Below, piece by piece: positions 27,732-38,369 of a stretch of DNA of 64,000 bases. The number at the start of each line of letters is the position of its first letter. The stretch's first letter is position 1. A program made the translations under genes and the position numbers. The notes under the pieces are model-generated. The model had not been told where the DNA came from. It searched no databases and worked only from the letters and a program-made list of their open reading frames with translations. This DNA comes from Leeuwenhoekiella blandensis MED217 (GTDB taxonomy: Bacteria; Bacteroidota; Bacteroidia; Flavobacteriales; Flavobacteriaceae), in NCBI RefSeq assembly GCF_000152985.1, contig NZ_CH672395.1, positions 2,246,262 through 2,310,261 on the forward strand, given 5' to 3'.

Positions 27732-30700
27732 CTATGGATTCACTTCGTGCAAACTCGCAAAATCGTTATTACGCGTAACCAAAACTTTGGTGGCTCCTGA
27801 AGCAAAACGTACCAAATTGAGATCACGAATGTCCCCACGCAAATTTAACTGTTCAGCTTCTTTGAGTGAGATCCATTTACCATTTTCAAATTGAAGTAAA
27901 CTACCAAAAGAAGCATCCATCTGCCCCAGACTTATTTTGAAAGGAAAGAAATTACCGGCTGCTAAAACTTCTTTATTTCCATCGTTATTGAAGTCTTCAA
28001 CTATAAAATGCTGCACTACCGAAGCTTGTGCTTCAACTGGTAAAGGTTCTAAATGGAAAGATTCATTTCCTGAATTCACCAAAACCGAAGAACGCAATTC
28101 TTTAATATCAAGAACAAATCGAGGTTTGATTTGAGCTACTTCCAGCAATTCTTCAGTGGTGGTTTTTGCATAATCTTCATAATACGGAAAGTGCTTCTTC
28201 AACCCGGGAACTTGTGCTAAAAGTTCGTCCCGACCGGCTAGCGGATAATTTTTATGCTGAATATAATAGGACAAGATCGGATCAATTCGGCCATTATTAT
28301 CAATATCTTGAATGTAATACCGCATAGGCTCTTCTGCCGAAGCTTTTAATTGCGAATTGAGCCCCATATTTCCTAATAAATAATCAGTGTCCCCGTCATT
28401 ATCAAAATCAAAAGGAACAATTGAAGTCCACCAGCCTGTAGCATCGTTGAGATTATAGGCATCACTTTTGGCTAAGACGCCTTGTTTATTCTTTAATATC
28501 GTGATTGGCATCCACTCTCCTACTACGATCAAATCTTGCCAGCCGTCTGCATCAATATCTTCCCAAATGGCGTCGGTAACCATTCCTAAGTTAGCAATAT
28601 CATAATTGCGCTGCGCTTCAAAAACAATACGACCATCGCTACTTTTATTCTCGAGCAAGATACTTTTGGGAGTCATAGGATAGTTTTTTCCGTTCAATCG
28701 TCCTCCTACAAATACGTCAAGATCGCCGTCCTTATCAAAATCTGTTGCTTTGACGGTTGCACCGCTAAAACGCATATCAGGTAAAGCATCTTTAGCCTCA
28801 GTAAACTTGGCATTGCCGTCATTAAGGTATAATCTATCCTGATAGAAATCATCACCGTTAAACGCTTCATTACCACCACTCACAACATACAAGTCTAAAT
28901 CTCCATCTCCATCGGCATCAAAAAACAAGGATCCTAAATCTTCTTGAGCAGTCGCCCCGGGGGAAGTCCAAGGTTGATTGTCATTAAACGGTTTAAACGT
29001 TTCATCTGTTTGACCAAGAAACAGAACTGCCGGTTGCTCTTTTGCAGCTTCAAAATAAATATCGTCATTACCATCATTATTGAGGTCTGCGACACTGGCT
29101 TTGCCGCCTAACATTGATGCTCTGTAAAGAATTAAATTCTCACTATTAAAGTCTTGGTACGCATTTTCTTGATGCTTAAATTCAAGGTTTGATGTTTTTG
29201 TAATGTCTTTAAAGAATGCCTGAGCTTCATTTGATCCTGAACTGGCATATGCTTCAGCATCTTCTTCTTTAAGTACCAAGGTTTGATTGACTTTAAAATC
29301 TTTAAGTACCGAAGTTTTTCCGCCAGGCCAAAGGATTTTAAGTTCGTCAACATTTTGAATTGCTCCTGTACCAAGGGTCAGCACAGGTTCTACTGAAGAT
29401 TGATAACCGCGACCATAATAGACTTCTTGATAAACAGTGGTTGAATCGTTTAGCTTCAGCAAGACTTTTGCTCCTAAGGCTTTAGCATTTTGACCGGAAC
29501 CTTCCAGTTGAATTTTTAAATAATTATGGTTGAGATTATTTGTGTTGTTTTGGTACAAACTTATTGGAGCATTGAGATTATTGACAATAAGATCAAGGTC
29601 GCCATCATTATCAAAATCTGCATAAGCAGCTGCATTGGATACCGTTTTTTTCTCAATTCCCCATTCTGAAGTCTTGTCTACAAATTGCGCCTCACCCTTA
29701 TTTTTGTAGACATAATTAGATACTTTGGTCGAGGACATTTTACTAACCAAGAGTCCAATATCTACATTTGAATGCGACTGTTGCGCTTGACTGATCGCTT
29801 CATTTACCGTATAGTTTGTAAAATCAAGATTGCTAAAGTCTCTCAAATAACCATTGGTAATAAAGATGTCTTTGAGGCCGTCATTATCAAAATCTGCCAG
29901 TAAAGGCGCCCAACTCCAATCTGTATTAGAAACGCCTGAGAGTTGCGCTTGCTCACTAAAAGCTAAACTTGAATCTGCCGAAACACTTCGGTTTAACTGA
30001 AGCGTATTACGCATATATTGATGATGGTAACCGCTATCTACAAGCGTGCGCTCTCTATTGAATTGATCGGGACCTTTAAGTACTTTTTGTCGGTAATTAT
30101 CCTCAGGCAACATATCAAGGACAAACACATCAGGCTTTTGATCATTATTTAAATCAGCAATATCAGAACCCATTGAAAATTTTGATAAATGACCGAATGC
30201 GGATTTTGAAATGTCTTTAAAGGTTCCGTTTTGTTGGTTTATGTAACAAAAATCCTGTTCTACATAATCATTAGTCACATAAATATCAGGATAACCGTCA
30301 TTGTTTAAATCGCTTATTGAAGCACTGAGGCCAAAATTTATTCCGGTCCCATTAATCCCAGAACCTTCAGAAACTTCAACAAATTTGTTTCCAATATTTT
30401 CAAACAATTTATTGCCATAATACGGATGTCTGAGACTTCGTAACTTTTTTACGTTTATAAGGGTATTGTAAAATTTATTGGCGTGATTCAATAAAAACAT
30501 GTCCAAATCGCCATCCAGATCATAATCTAAAAAATAGGCTTGTGTGCTAAAGCTTCCCGCCGCATCCAGACCATATTCTTTGGCCATTTCTTTAAAAACA
30601 GGAACACCGTCTGCATTATTGCCCTGATTGATGAATAACGCATTGGATCTACCTTCATAATTTGGTATAACCGGCTCAGCATGGCCTTCTTTTTTTGAAT

Positions 30701-31100
30701 TTCCGGAATAGGACAAATACAGATCCATCAAACCGTCACCATTCACATCTGCGGCTGTGACACCTGTTTTCCAGCCTTGCTTTTCTTTGATTTCGGCAGT
30801 TTGGGTTACGTCTTTAAAGTTCCATTTACCAAGATTAAGAAATAGTTTATTGGCAACCTGATTCCCAGAAAGATATACATCTGCAAAACCATCGTTGTTA
30901 AAATCTGCCACTGCAACGCCACCACCGTTATAAAAATACTCGTAGGTCATCACATTCTCGGCATCAGTTTCAGTGAGCCTATTTTCAAAATCTAAACCTG
31001 CTTCAAAGGCATCTACTTCTGTAAAAAGTGTTTTTTCTTTACACGAAAGCATAAAGAAAGCTGAAAATAAAATACCAACAGAACATCTATATAAAGACAT
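27732..31100 (-). CDS. FG-GAP/VCBS repeat lipoprotein with ASPIC/UnbV domains (CRTAC1-like)
   Basis: A 1122-residue secreted lipoprotein (lipobox Cys20, LSC) made of many FG-GAP/VCBS beta-propeller repeats, seen as recurring DFNNDG, DLNNDG and DFDNDGD Ca2+-binding loops. An ASPIC/UnbV domain lies near residues 520-600 (GSGQNAKALGAKV, LTLGTG). It appears to be two propellers joined by this domain. Proteins of this kind are common in Bacteroidota PULs and are thought to bind glycans or surfaces, but no activity is proven. It begins 43 nt after the GH2 stop and is likely co-transcribed. Confidence 0.85.
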   Translation of the reverse strand: MSLYRCSVGILFSAFFMLSCKEKTLFTEVDAFEAGLDFENRLTETDAENVMTYEYFYNGGGVAVADFNNDGFADVYLSGNQVANKLFLNLGKWNFKDVTQTAEIKEKQGWKTGVTAADVNGDGLMDLYLSYSGNSKKEGHAEPVIPNYEGRSNALFINQGNNADGVPVFKEMAKEYGLDAAGSFSTQAYFLDYDLDGDLDMFLLNHANKFYNTLINVKKLRSLRHPYYGNKLFENIGNKFVEVSEGSGINGTGINFGLSASISDLNNDGYPDIYVTNDYVEQDFCYINQQNGTFKDISKSAFGHLSKFSMGSDIADLNNDQKPDVFVLDMLPEDNYRQKVLKGPDQFNRERTLVDSGYHHQYMRNTLQLNRSVSADSSLAFSEQAQLSGVSNTDWSWAPLLADFDNDGLKDIFITNGYLRDFSNLDFTNYTVNEAISQAQQSHSNVDIGLLVSKMSSTKVSNYVYKNKGEAQFVDKTSEWGIEKKTVSNAAAYADFDNDGDLDLIVNNLNAPISLYQNNTNNLNHNYLKIQLEGSGQNAKALGAKVLLKLNDSTTVYQEVYYGRGYQSSVEPVLTLGTGAIQNVDELKILWPGGKTSVLKDFKVNQTLVLKEEDAEAYASSGSNEAQAFFKDITKTSNLEFKHQENAYQDFNSENLILYRASMLGGKASVADLNNDGNDDIYFEAAKEQPAVLFLGQTDETFKPFNDNQPWTSPGATAQEDLGSLFFDADGDGDLDLYVVSGGNEAFNGDDFYQDRLYLNDGNAKFTEAKDALPDMRFSGATVKATDFDKDGDLDVFVGGRLNGKNYPMTPKSILLENKSSDGRIVFEAQRNYDIANLGMVTDAIWEDIDADGWQDLIVVGEWMPITILKNKQGVLAKSDAYNLNDATGWWTSIVPFDFDNDGDTDYLLGNMGLNSQLKASAEEPMRYYIQDIDNNGRIDPILSYYIQHKNYPLAGRDELLAQVPGLKKHFPYYEDYAKTTTEELLEVAQIKPRFVLDIKELRSSVLVNSGNESFHLEPLPVEAQASVVQHFIVEDFNNDGNKEVLAAGNFFPFKISLGQMDASFGSLLQFENGKWISLKEAEQLNLRGDIRDLNLVRFASGATKVLVTRNNDFASLHEVNP

Positions 31101-31143
31101 GTTTTATACCGTTTTAAATATCTAGGTTAGAAAAATACAAAAC

Positions 31144-33558
31144 TTATATACTTTTGATTTTAATCGTATTAGATAGTTTTTTTGAATTCGTCACTTTAAG
31201 CAAAATATCCCCTTTTTCTGAAGTACTTCTGAGAATGACTAAAGCTCTTCCATTCCAGGTTTTTCTAGAATGACTTGGGTATGCTGTAGTGTCTTTGAGA
31301 TTTGCATTGTCTGTCGCTATAATTTCTGCAGGTCCCTCTACTGTAAAGTCTAAAAGCTGGTCTTGAGTTGGATTCAGAATTCCTTCTTCATCCTGAAGCT
31401 CTACCTGAATGTAGGCTAGATCCTGTGCGTTGGCTACAAGCGTATTATTTTCTGCAGTCAGTTTAATCTGGTCAACAGCTTTGGCTGTTTGTAAGAGCGT
31501 GCTTTCTTTTAGAACTCCATTTTCAAAGGCTTTTGCTACCAAGGTTCCCGGTTGATATTCTACATCAAAACTTGCTATAAATTCAGTCTCTCGAGAAACC
31601 TGTTGTGCTTCAATCAGGCGGTTATTCAAGTATAGTTTTACTTCAGGATATTTGGTATATACTTCAACCGTAATTGGTTTGCCTACATGTTGAGGCCACG
31701 TCCAACTAGGCCAAGTAGGCCAAACCGACCACATGGTTTCTTTAATCTGTTTTCCTTCAGGATTAGGCTGCTTAACCGCCATATAGATCTTTTCAGAATT
31801 ATTCCATAGCATATCTCGGTAATGCGAGATAGGCTTACGCCAACCTATTAAATCAATATCTCCACAATAGGCCCCATGCCAAGGAAAATGATCTGCAGAC
31901 CAATGCTCGCCATCAGGTTCTTCACCGGCTATATAAAATCTACCTATTCCGGATTCGCCTAAATAATCCATCGCAGTCCACACATAATCTCCAATGACGT
32001 ATTGGTGCTTTTGCGTCATATCCCAACAGAAAAAAGCATCACGAGGATACGATTCGGTTTGCACCATAACACGCTCCGGCACGCGCTCGTGATCAGACTC
32101 CGCGCGATGCAATTGATAATTATAACCACCTATATCGTGTACTGAAAATAAAGGATCAAAAATCTGCCAATCATTATCCCAAGTGGTCATTGCAGAAGTA
32201 ACCGGTCGCGTTGTATCCAATTCTAAAACTGCATTTTTCAAAAGCTGTGCTGTTTTTACCGCTTCGGGATCTTTTCGTTCAATAATCTCATTACCAATAC
32301 TCCACATTACGATTGAAGGGTGATTGCGATCACGTGCCACCATTGCCTGAATATCTTTTTTATACCAAAGATCAAAATACCTCGCGTAATCATAAGGTGT
32401 CTTTTCCGTTCGCCAACCGTCAAAAGCTTCGTCAATAACCAAGAGACCGATACTGTCACAAGCCTTTAAAAATGCTTCTGAAGGAACATTATGCGATGTA
32501 CGCACCGAATTAAATCCTGCATCTTTGAGAAGTTGCACTTTACGAATTTCAGCACGATCAAAAGCAGCCGCTCCCAGAGCACCGTTATCGTGGTGCATAT
32601 TTCCGCCATTGATTAAAACGCTTTTCCCATTTAGAACAAAACCGTCTTTTGAATTATATTCAATCGTACGAATACCAAAAGTTTCTTCAACCTCATCAAT
32701 AATTTTGCCTTCAGAATTTTTTATGGCAAGTTTTAAAGTATAAAGATTAGGATTATCAGGACTCCATAATCTCGGATTTGGAAGTTCTAATGCTAAAGTG
32801 CCTTTTCGAATCTCACCGGGAACATTCTTAAGTGCTAATTCAGATTTGAAGGTTTCTTCTTCTGTCTCAACCGAAGCAGTGACCCTGTATTCCTGAATAG
32901 TTTTTGTCTCATTTATTATAGCCGGGCTTATATGTACTGAAGCTTTATTCTTATCTACTTCAGAAGTGTTGATAGCGACTCCATTTGTTTCAAAATGTAA
33001 TGGATTATTTACCTGAATTTTAACGTGTCTGTAAATACCAGAACCACTAAACCAGCGCGAATTGATCTCTTCAGAATTATCAACTTTAACCGTTATAACA
33101 TTTTGTTCACCAAACTTTAAATATTCTGAAATATCGAAGTAAAATGGAGAATATCCATACGGCTGAATACCTACTGAACGGCCGTTTACAAAAACTTCTG
33201 CGTTCATATACACTCCGCCAAAATGAATATAAATCTTCTTATTTTCTAGCTCTTCAGGCACTTGAAATGTTTTGCGATACCAACCCAAACCATTTTTAAA
33301 ATAGCCGCCGGCTCCTGCAGACGGGTTTTCTTGAGCTAAAGGGAATTGTACACTCCAATCGTGAGGTAATACAAGATCTTCCCAACCGGAATCATCGAAA
33401 TTTGGGTCAATAGCCTTCTCATCTGCACTTAAGCTGAACTTCCAACCGTGGTCAAAGTTTTGAGTTTTTGATGTTTTATCAAGATTTTGTTGCGCTTTTA
33501 GTGGTAACATGCTCAAAACGAACACAAAAACTGCAAGCAATGCATTTGGTTTTTTCAT
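31144..33558 (-). CDS. GH2 beta-galactosidase-like glycoside hydrolase
   Basis: An 804-residue secreted GH2 enzyme with signal peptide (cut near KAQQ). Domain order is sugar-binding jelly roll (about 30-185), immunoglobulin-like (190-300) and TIM barrel (305-590), followed by a DUF4982-type and a further C-terminal beta domain. Acid/base Glu424 is in SIGNE and nucleophile Glu502 in VQTESYP. GH2 covers beta-galactosidases, glucuronidases and mannosidases; beta-galactosidase is the most likely for this architecture. It heads the GH2-FG-GAP unit. Confidence 0.9.
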   Translation of the reverse strand: MKKPNALLAVFVFVLSMLPLKAQQNLDKTSKTQNFDHGWKFSLSADEKAIDPNFDDSGWEDLVLPHDWSVQFPLAQENPSAGAGGYFKNGLGWYRKTFQVPEELENKKIYIHFGGVYMNAEVFVNGRSVGIQPYGYSPFYFDISEYLKFGEQNVITVKVDNSEEINSRWFSGSGIYRHVKIQVNNPLHFETNGVAINTSEVDKNKASVHISPAIINETKTIQEYRVTASVETEEETFKSELALKNVPGEIRKGTLALELPNPRLWSPDNPNLYTLKLAIKNSEGKIIDEVEETFGIRTIEYNSKDGFVLNGKSVLINGGNMHHDNGALGAAAFDRAEIRKVQLLKDAGFNSVRTSHNVPSEAFLKACDSIGLLVIDEAFDGWRTEKTPYDYARYFDLWYKKDIQAMVARDRNHPSIVMWSIGNEIIERKDPEAVKTAQLLKNAVLELDTTRPVTSAMTTWDNDWQIFDPLFSVHDIGGYNYQLHRAESDHERVPERVMVQTESYPRDAFFCWDMTQKHQYVIGDYVWTAMDYLGESGIGRFYIAGEEPDGEHWSADHFPWHGAYCGDIDLIGWRKPISHYRDMLWNNSEKIYMAVKQPNPEGKQIKETMWSVWPTWPSWTWPQHVGKPITVEVYTKYPEVKLYLNNRLIEAQQVSRETEFIASFDVEYQPGTLVAKAFENGVLKESTLLQTAKAVDQIKLTAENNTLVANAQDLAYIQVELQDEEGILNPTQDQLLDFTVEGPAEIIATDNANLKDTTAYPSHSRKTWNGRALVILRSTSEKGDILLKVTNSKKLSNTIKIKSI

Positions 33559-33849
33559 GAATTTTAAAATATTCGGTAGGAAATCTTCACCTCTAAAAGC
33601 CTTGGGCTAAATGATTGCTATTTGATCTTAAGCCTTACCTTCGCATTTAAAGAAATCGATTTCGTAATCTAAAGACAATGATATAATTATTTCAAGGTCA
33701 AGACAAGGTAATTTTTGCCCGATTTCGGGGTATAAAGTGTTCAGAAGAACTTTAGGAAGTTAAGAAAAATGTACTTAAAAAGATTTGTAACCTAGTTTAC
33801 TATAAAGAAAGACTGTAATTGAAGCCTCTAATAAGAACAACTTCAATAT

Positions 33850-36051
33850 TTAATAACAGTCCATTTTGATTTGACCGCGTTGCTGATAATAACTTAAAGA
33901 TTTTAGTTGATAGGTTTCACAAATAACCTGAAGCGCAGCAATCACTTCTTTTTGCATACTAATAGACCCACAAATCATGAGAACGGTTCCATTTTTTAAT
34001 GCATTAGAAAAAGCTAAATGATTACTGGCAATCAAGTGCTGCACATAGATCTTTTCTTTTCCTAAACGAGAATATACCGGAACAAATTTTGAGAGCAACC
34101 CACGCTCCAATGCTGTGCTGATCTGGTTTTCATAAAGCGCAAAACTTGCTTCATTTTTAGCCCCCCAATACAAGATGCGTTCCTTTTTGTTTTCATTATC
34201 AGCCATCATTCCTAAAAATGGGGCAATTCCTGTTCCTGTAGCAATCAGGATAGCATTTTGATTTTTCTTTAAGTGAAATTCAGGGTTTTTAACACGTACG
34301 GCATTAAGTGACGCTCCAACTTCAATATCATTGAGATAGTTAGAACACAGCCCAAATTCGTGTCTTTTTATACTTAAGAGCAGTTCACCATCTAAATTCT
34401 TTCCTATAGAATAAAGGCGTTCGTGTGTGTCCTTTTGAGGATAAATGGCCAATAAATCACCTGATCTAAATTTGATCGATTTCTCGGGACGTACCGTTAC
34501 TAAAAAGGTATTATCCGGACTTTCTTGAGCATAAGTTTTTGCTATTACTTCAAATTTTTGAGGCTTTTTACGGGGCTTGGTTACGGTATTGTCTCTGGGA
34601 ACTTCTAGTTTAAGAGCTAATCGCTCTCCCCATTGATCTACCCATTGATCAAAGGCCTCCCAGGATTTATTATTTATGGTGTACACCTTAAGCAATTCTT
34701 TGGCTACCGGGCTTGCGCGCAGCGCTTCGTCTACATCAAAAGCATATTTACAATAGCTTGGATACGCCAACGAACCAAAACCAACCACACTGTATTCAAA
34801 TTGTGGGATGTCTTTAAACGTATTAAGCAAGTTTAAAAATTTGGTGGCGTTTGCAGGAGGATCGCCGTCCCCATAGGTCGAGGTAAATATCACCAATTGC
34901 TTCATCTTTGGGAATTGCTGATATTTATCCATTTGGGTAAGATGAACCTTTATGTCTTTATTGAGCAGCTCTTTATAAAATAAACTCGCAAAAGACATCG
35001 TACTCCCGGTCTCAGAACCGACGAGGATTACAATTTCGCTTTGCGCAGCTTTAAATTTATTTTTGATTCTCCCTTTGCGACGCATAAACGTCATCTTGAA
35101 TCCGGAATAAATAAAGAATAAAATACTAAAACACGCCGCCGCCAATATCACAGCCCAAATGACACTTCCACGACCTGTATGTAAAACCGTGCTGTAGTAC
35201 GATAACATATTGACTAACGGATACGAAAGCTCACTAATTACTTCTCCTGTAACTTGATTTACAAGAAGCTCTCGATCGGTTAAACTTATTTTATAAGGAT
35301 CTTCGACATCAGGACTAAACGGAAATTCGATGTATCGAACATCTGCTATTGTTATATTTTTTAAAGCTGGAAATTCGGCTAAATTCCTTTGTGGAGTGTC
35401 GGTTATAGAAGTGTAGTCAACATCGTGAGTTAACACGATATCGGGTGAAATTTCAAAACGCTGAAGCGAAAGATAAACACCTGTAAGCGTAATGATAATG
35501 ATAGGAATAAGCGATAAGCGTCCTAAATAAATATGATAATAAGAATAAAAATTATCCTTTATGATTCGGTTGAAGAACGCACGTATACCTTGTTGCCTTT
35601 TTATGATTAAAATAAGGCCGGTAATACTGATAAGAAATAATAAAAAGGAAGCAAGACCTACAAAAAAACGTCCTGTGCTTTTTAAGAATAGACTGCGGTG
35701 CAAACTGGTTGCAAATTGAAAAATTTCGGCTTGTTTTTCAATTTCACCTACTTTTTTTCCTGTTAACGGATTGATATAAAAATCACCGCTGTCGCCTTCC
35801 ATACTCAGTACAGAAGCCTTCACAAAACCTGCTTCATCAATTTCAACACTTAAGACTTCGTCATAATTTGACTTAAGTGTATCGATGAGCTGCGTTACAG
35901 GAATCTGGGTTTGATCACCACTGTAGTTTAATGCAGCGTGGTCAATAGGTTCAAACGCCAGAATGATTCCTGTTACAGAAGCAAGAAGTATGAATAAAAA
36001 AGAAGATACAGCCAATGCCAGATGACTGTATCTCCATATTGATAAAATCAT
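33850..36051 (-). CDS. PepSY transmembrane protein fused to flavodoxin/FAD reductase
   Basis: A 733-residue inner-membrane redox protein. Four membrane segments (about 10-33, 129-150, 176-196, 297-318) form a PepSY-TM module with His10, His118 (SLHR), His173 (YYHIY) and His291 (LHTGR) as likely heme ligands. A flavodoxin domain follows (GSETGST from 345), then an FAD/NADPH reductase of the sulfite-reductase flavoprotein type (RLYSIG, GTGIAPFLGM). PepSY-TM proteins such as FoxB reduce ferric siderophores in the periplasm; here the cytosolic NADPH module is fused. It lies 3 nt after the DUF2271 gene. Ferric or flavin reduction is inference from the family. Confidence 0.87.
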   Translation of the reverse strand: MILSIWRYSHLALAVSSFLFILLASVTGIILAFEPIDHAALNYSGDQTQIPVTQLIDTLKSNYDEVLSVEIDEAGFVKASVLSMEGDSGDFYINPLTGKKVGEIEKQAEIFQFATSLHRSLFLKSTGRFFVGLASFLLFLISITGLILIIKRQQGIRAFFNRIIKDNFYSYYHIYLGRLSLIPIIIITLTGVYLSLQRFEISPDIVLTHDVDYTSITDTPQRNLAEFPALKNITIADVRYIEFPFSPDVEDPYKISLTDRELLVNQVTGEVISELSYPLVNMLSYYSTVLHTGRGSVIWAVILAAACFSILFFIYSGFKMTFMRRKGRIKNKFKAAQSEIVILVGSETGSTMSFASLFYKELLNKDIKVHLTQMDKYQQFPKMKQLVIFTSTYGDGDPPANATKFLNLLNTFKDIPQFEYSVVGFGSLAYPSYCKYAFDVDEALRASPVAKELLKVYTINNKSWEAFDQWVDQWGERLALKLEVPRDNTVTKPRKKPQKFEVIAKTYAQESPDNTFLVTVRPEKSIKFRSGDLLAIYPQKDTHERLYSIGKNLDGELLLSIKRHEFGLCSNYLNDIEVGASLNAVRVKNPEFHLKKNQNAILIATGTGIAPFLGMMADNENKKERILYWGAKNEASFALYENQISTALERGLLSKFVPVYSRLGKEKIYVQHLIASNHLAFSNALKNGTVLMICGSISMQKEVIAALQVICETYQLKSLSYYQQRGQIKMDCY

Positions 36052-36054
36052 AGC

Positions 36055-36540
36055 TTAATTGCTTGCCATCAATCGTACATATCTTATGTAACCTTTACCG
36101 GCAAATTTACCATTAAGGCTCGCCTGGTCAAGCGGAATCATAAGATCATCCTGATAATACTTTTGATCTTCAACAGCGGTTTCAAATCTCAGTTTATAAC
36201 CACTGTCTATCTTGTCCTGAGCAATTTTGAATGAACCTATCCCACGACCACCGGCACCTACAGTAGCTCCGGCAATACCATCGATATTTTCATTTTTTAC
36301 TTTTTGCTGCTCCCACCATCCGGTAAGATCTGGATACCACTCTTCGTCATCTCCCTGAACTAAAAGGGTTTTTTCATACTCGCCTTCAGGATTGATGAGC
36401 GACACAACAACATACGCACCTTCTCCACTATAGTTGGTTATTTGAATTAAACATTTAAATGTGGTTTCTGCAGGTTCTTTTTCAACAAAAGAAAAAAGGG
36501 TAAAGCAGAATAATCCTAATACTAATGTTTTTAATCTCAT
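36055..36540 (-). CDS. DUF2271 domain protein, secreted
   Basis: A 161-residue protein with an N-terminal signal peptide (hydrophobic 5-18) and a DUF2271 fold: an Ig-like beta domain with YSGEGAYVVVSLINPEG, then WYPDLTGWW. DUF2271 proteins often accompany PepSY-TM and ApbE flavin transferase genes, which suggests a periplasmic part in electron transfer. No ApbE gene is in this window. It is in a tight unit: 23 nt after the ankyrin gene and 3 nt before the PepSY reductase gene. Confidence 0.82.
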   Translation of the reverse strand: MRLKTLVLGLFCFTLFSFVEKEPAETTFKCLIQITNYSGEGAYVVVSLINPEGEYEKTLLVQGDDEEWYPDLTGWWEQQKVKNENIDGIAGATVGAGGRGIGSFKIAQDKIDSGYKLRFETAVEDQKYYQDDLMIPLDQASLNGKFAGKGYIRYVRLMASN

Positions 36541-36563
36541 AATTTAAAATGAATTGTAATCGC

Positions 36564-38063
36564 TTATTTTAAAAAATCTATGCTTGCTTTGCTGCTAGCT
36601 AGAATTTCGTTTTCACTGGCAAGATCATAAATACTCTCACCAAAATCTGTAGTTACACTGGTATCTGCACCATTAGCTACAAGCAACTCTAGAATTTCAG
36701 TATTGTCTGCTCTTAATGCTGCAATTTGTAATGGTGTATTTCCGTCTTTATCAGCCTGATTAACATCAATTTCTAAAGCCAAAGCTTTTTTGGTTAACGG
36801 TAAACTGTTTTTCTTAACGGCTAACAGTAGCATGTTCTCTTTATTCTCTTGAGTAGCAGCAAAATCAACGCCTTCTTCTGCAAGCAACTCCATTTTTGCA
36901 TCAAAAGCTGCTGCGTTACGTGGATTGTAAGCATCAGCCAAATAGAACATTAAAGTATTTCCTTTATCATCAACAACAGATGCATCTGCACCTTGGGCAA
37001 TTAAATAACTTACCACTTCAGGAGAATTTCCTGCAACGGCTCTACTTAGCGCTGAAATGCCTTCTTCATTAGTATGGTTAATTGCTTCAGTCTTCTCTTC
37101 AAATAATTTTACTACTTCAAGACTATTTCTAGAAGATGAATAGATAAGTGGTGTGTTTCCTTCACCGTCTACCGCAGTAGGATCTACTCCTTTTTCTAAG
37201 AAATAATTGAAAATGTCCATATCCTGATTTCTTCCGGCAAGCACGTGAAGCGGATTGGTTCCTGTAGTGGTAGTAACGTTTGCTTCAATACCTAATCCTT
37301 CTAAATATTTAAATACTGAAAGCGGACTAGAACCACGGCGAGAACCTTGTGCTGCAGCAAGTATTGCGTTTCCACCTTCATTATTTTTAGCTTTAGGATC
37401 AATACCTTTTTCGATGAGCTTGTTCATCATTTCTACATTTCCTGAGCGAGCAGCGTAGATGAAAGCGTTGTTACCATCCTCATCGGTATCGGTAAGAGCA
37501 AGACCTTTATCTTCAAAATAATCGATCATTTTGAAGTCTTTTTGACTTGGTAAGATCAAAAGCAATGCGTTTGCACCGTGATGCGTTTTTTCTACTTTAG
37601 GATTAGAACCCTTAGCGATTAAATAGTCATAAATCTTAGTATCTGTAACGCCTGCATTTGCAGCAAAATTAAGCACCGAATAGCCGTGATCATCTACAAG
37701 GTCCATTTTTGCACCGGCATCAGCAAACTTTTTTACTAAAGGAAAATTTCCTCTAGAAGCCGCCCAAAAGATATAAGTACGACCATCGTGCGTAAGTTTA
37801 TTTACTGAATTTCCCTCTTGAGCAAAAAGATAGTCAATCACTTCTTCTGAAGCATCGCCAAAAATAGCCATAACCACAGGATCAAAATTACTTCCGTTAG
37901 CCTCTGAAGGATCATTACCTGCAGCGACCGCCGCCTTAACCTCTGCTAAGGAAGGTTTTTGACCCCAAAAATCTCTAGAGAGTAATTGGTTTGACTCTTG
38001 CGCTGTGAGCGTTAAGCTAAAGAGTATTACAAGAGCGCTAATTATATATCGCACTGAATTCAT
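36564..38063 (-). CDS. Ankyrin-repeat protein, exported
   Basis: A 499-residue protein with a signal peptide (cut near TAQ) followed by about twelve ankyrin repeats covering almost the whole length, with recurring GNTPL, G(A/V)DP and LLV.NGAD elements. It has no enzyme domain. It is the first gene of the unit with DUF2271 and the PepSY reductase, and a palindrome-like site resembling a Fur box lies in its leader (38073-38094). It probably serves as a periplasmic scaffold or protects a partner. That role is inference. Confidence 0.9.
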   Translation of the reverse strand: MNSVRYIISALVILFSLTLTAQESNQLLSRDFWGQKPSLAEVKAAVAAGNDPSEANGSNFDPVVMAIFGDASEEVIDYLFAQEGNSVNKLTHDGRTYIFWAASRGNFPLVKKFADAGAKMDLVDDHGYSVLNFAANAGVTDTKIYDYLIAKGSNPKVEKTHHGANALLLILPSQKDFKMIDYFEDKGLALTDTDEDGNNAFIYAARSGNVEMMNKLIEKGIDPKAKNNEGGNAILAAAQGSRRGSSPLSVFKYLEGLGIEANVTTTTGTNPLHVLAGRNQDMDIFNYFLEKGVDPTAVDGEGNTPLIYSSSRNSLEVVKLFEEKTEAINHTNEEGISALSRAVAGNSPEVVSYLIAQGADASVVDDKGNTLMFYLADAYNPRNAAAFDAKMELLAEEGVDFAATQENKENMLLLAVKKNSLPLTKKALALEIDVNQADKDGNTPLQIAALRADNTEILELLVANGADTSVTTDFGESIYDLASENEILASSKASIDFLK

Positions 38064-38072
38064 TATTTATTC

Positions 38073-38094
38073 TTTTTTAGATTAATTATAAATA
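38073..38094. promoter_or_regulatory. Fur-box-like site in the ankyrin gene leader
   Basis: The sequence contains TTTAGATTAA followed by TTATAAATA, an imperfect palindrome in the style TTTAGA-N-TCTAAA. The 10-mer TTTAGATTAA is shared with the reverse complement of the site at 38370-38386. It lies 10 nt upstream of the ankyrin start, so binding could block translation or early elongation. The Fur assignment is inference. Confidence 0.4.
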
Positions 38095-38369
38095 GGTGGG
38101 TAAATTTAATTATTTTTTGGTTTTCGGTCTATGTCTTCCTTGAATATTTTCAGGATAAATTTTAATATTAAAATAGATGAGAAATCTATGCTACATAAAG
38201 CGTTTCGGCACAAATACAATTCAATAAAAATGACATTTCGTTCTAGGAATTTCCTGTATTAAAGTTCATTATTTTTTACTTCCCATTATAAAATCGTAGT
38301 TTAAGCATTCAATCTTTAATCTCCTACTTCGCTCTCATTCGGCAACAAAACTACTGAATAATTTTATTT

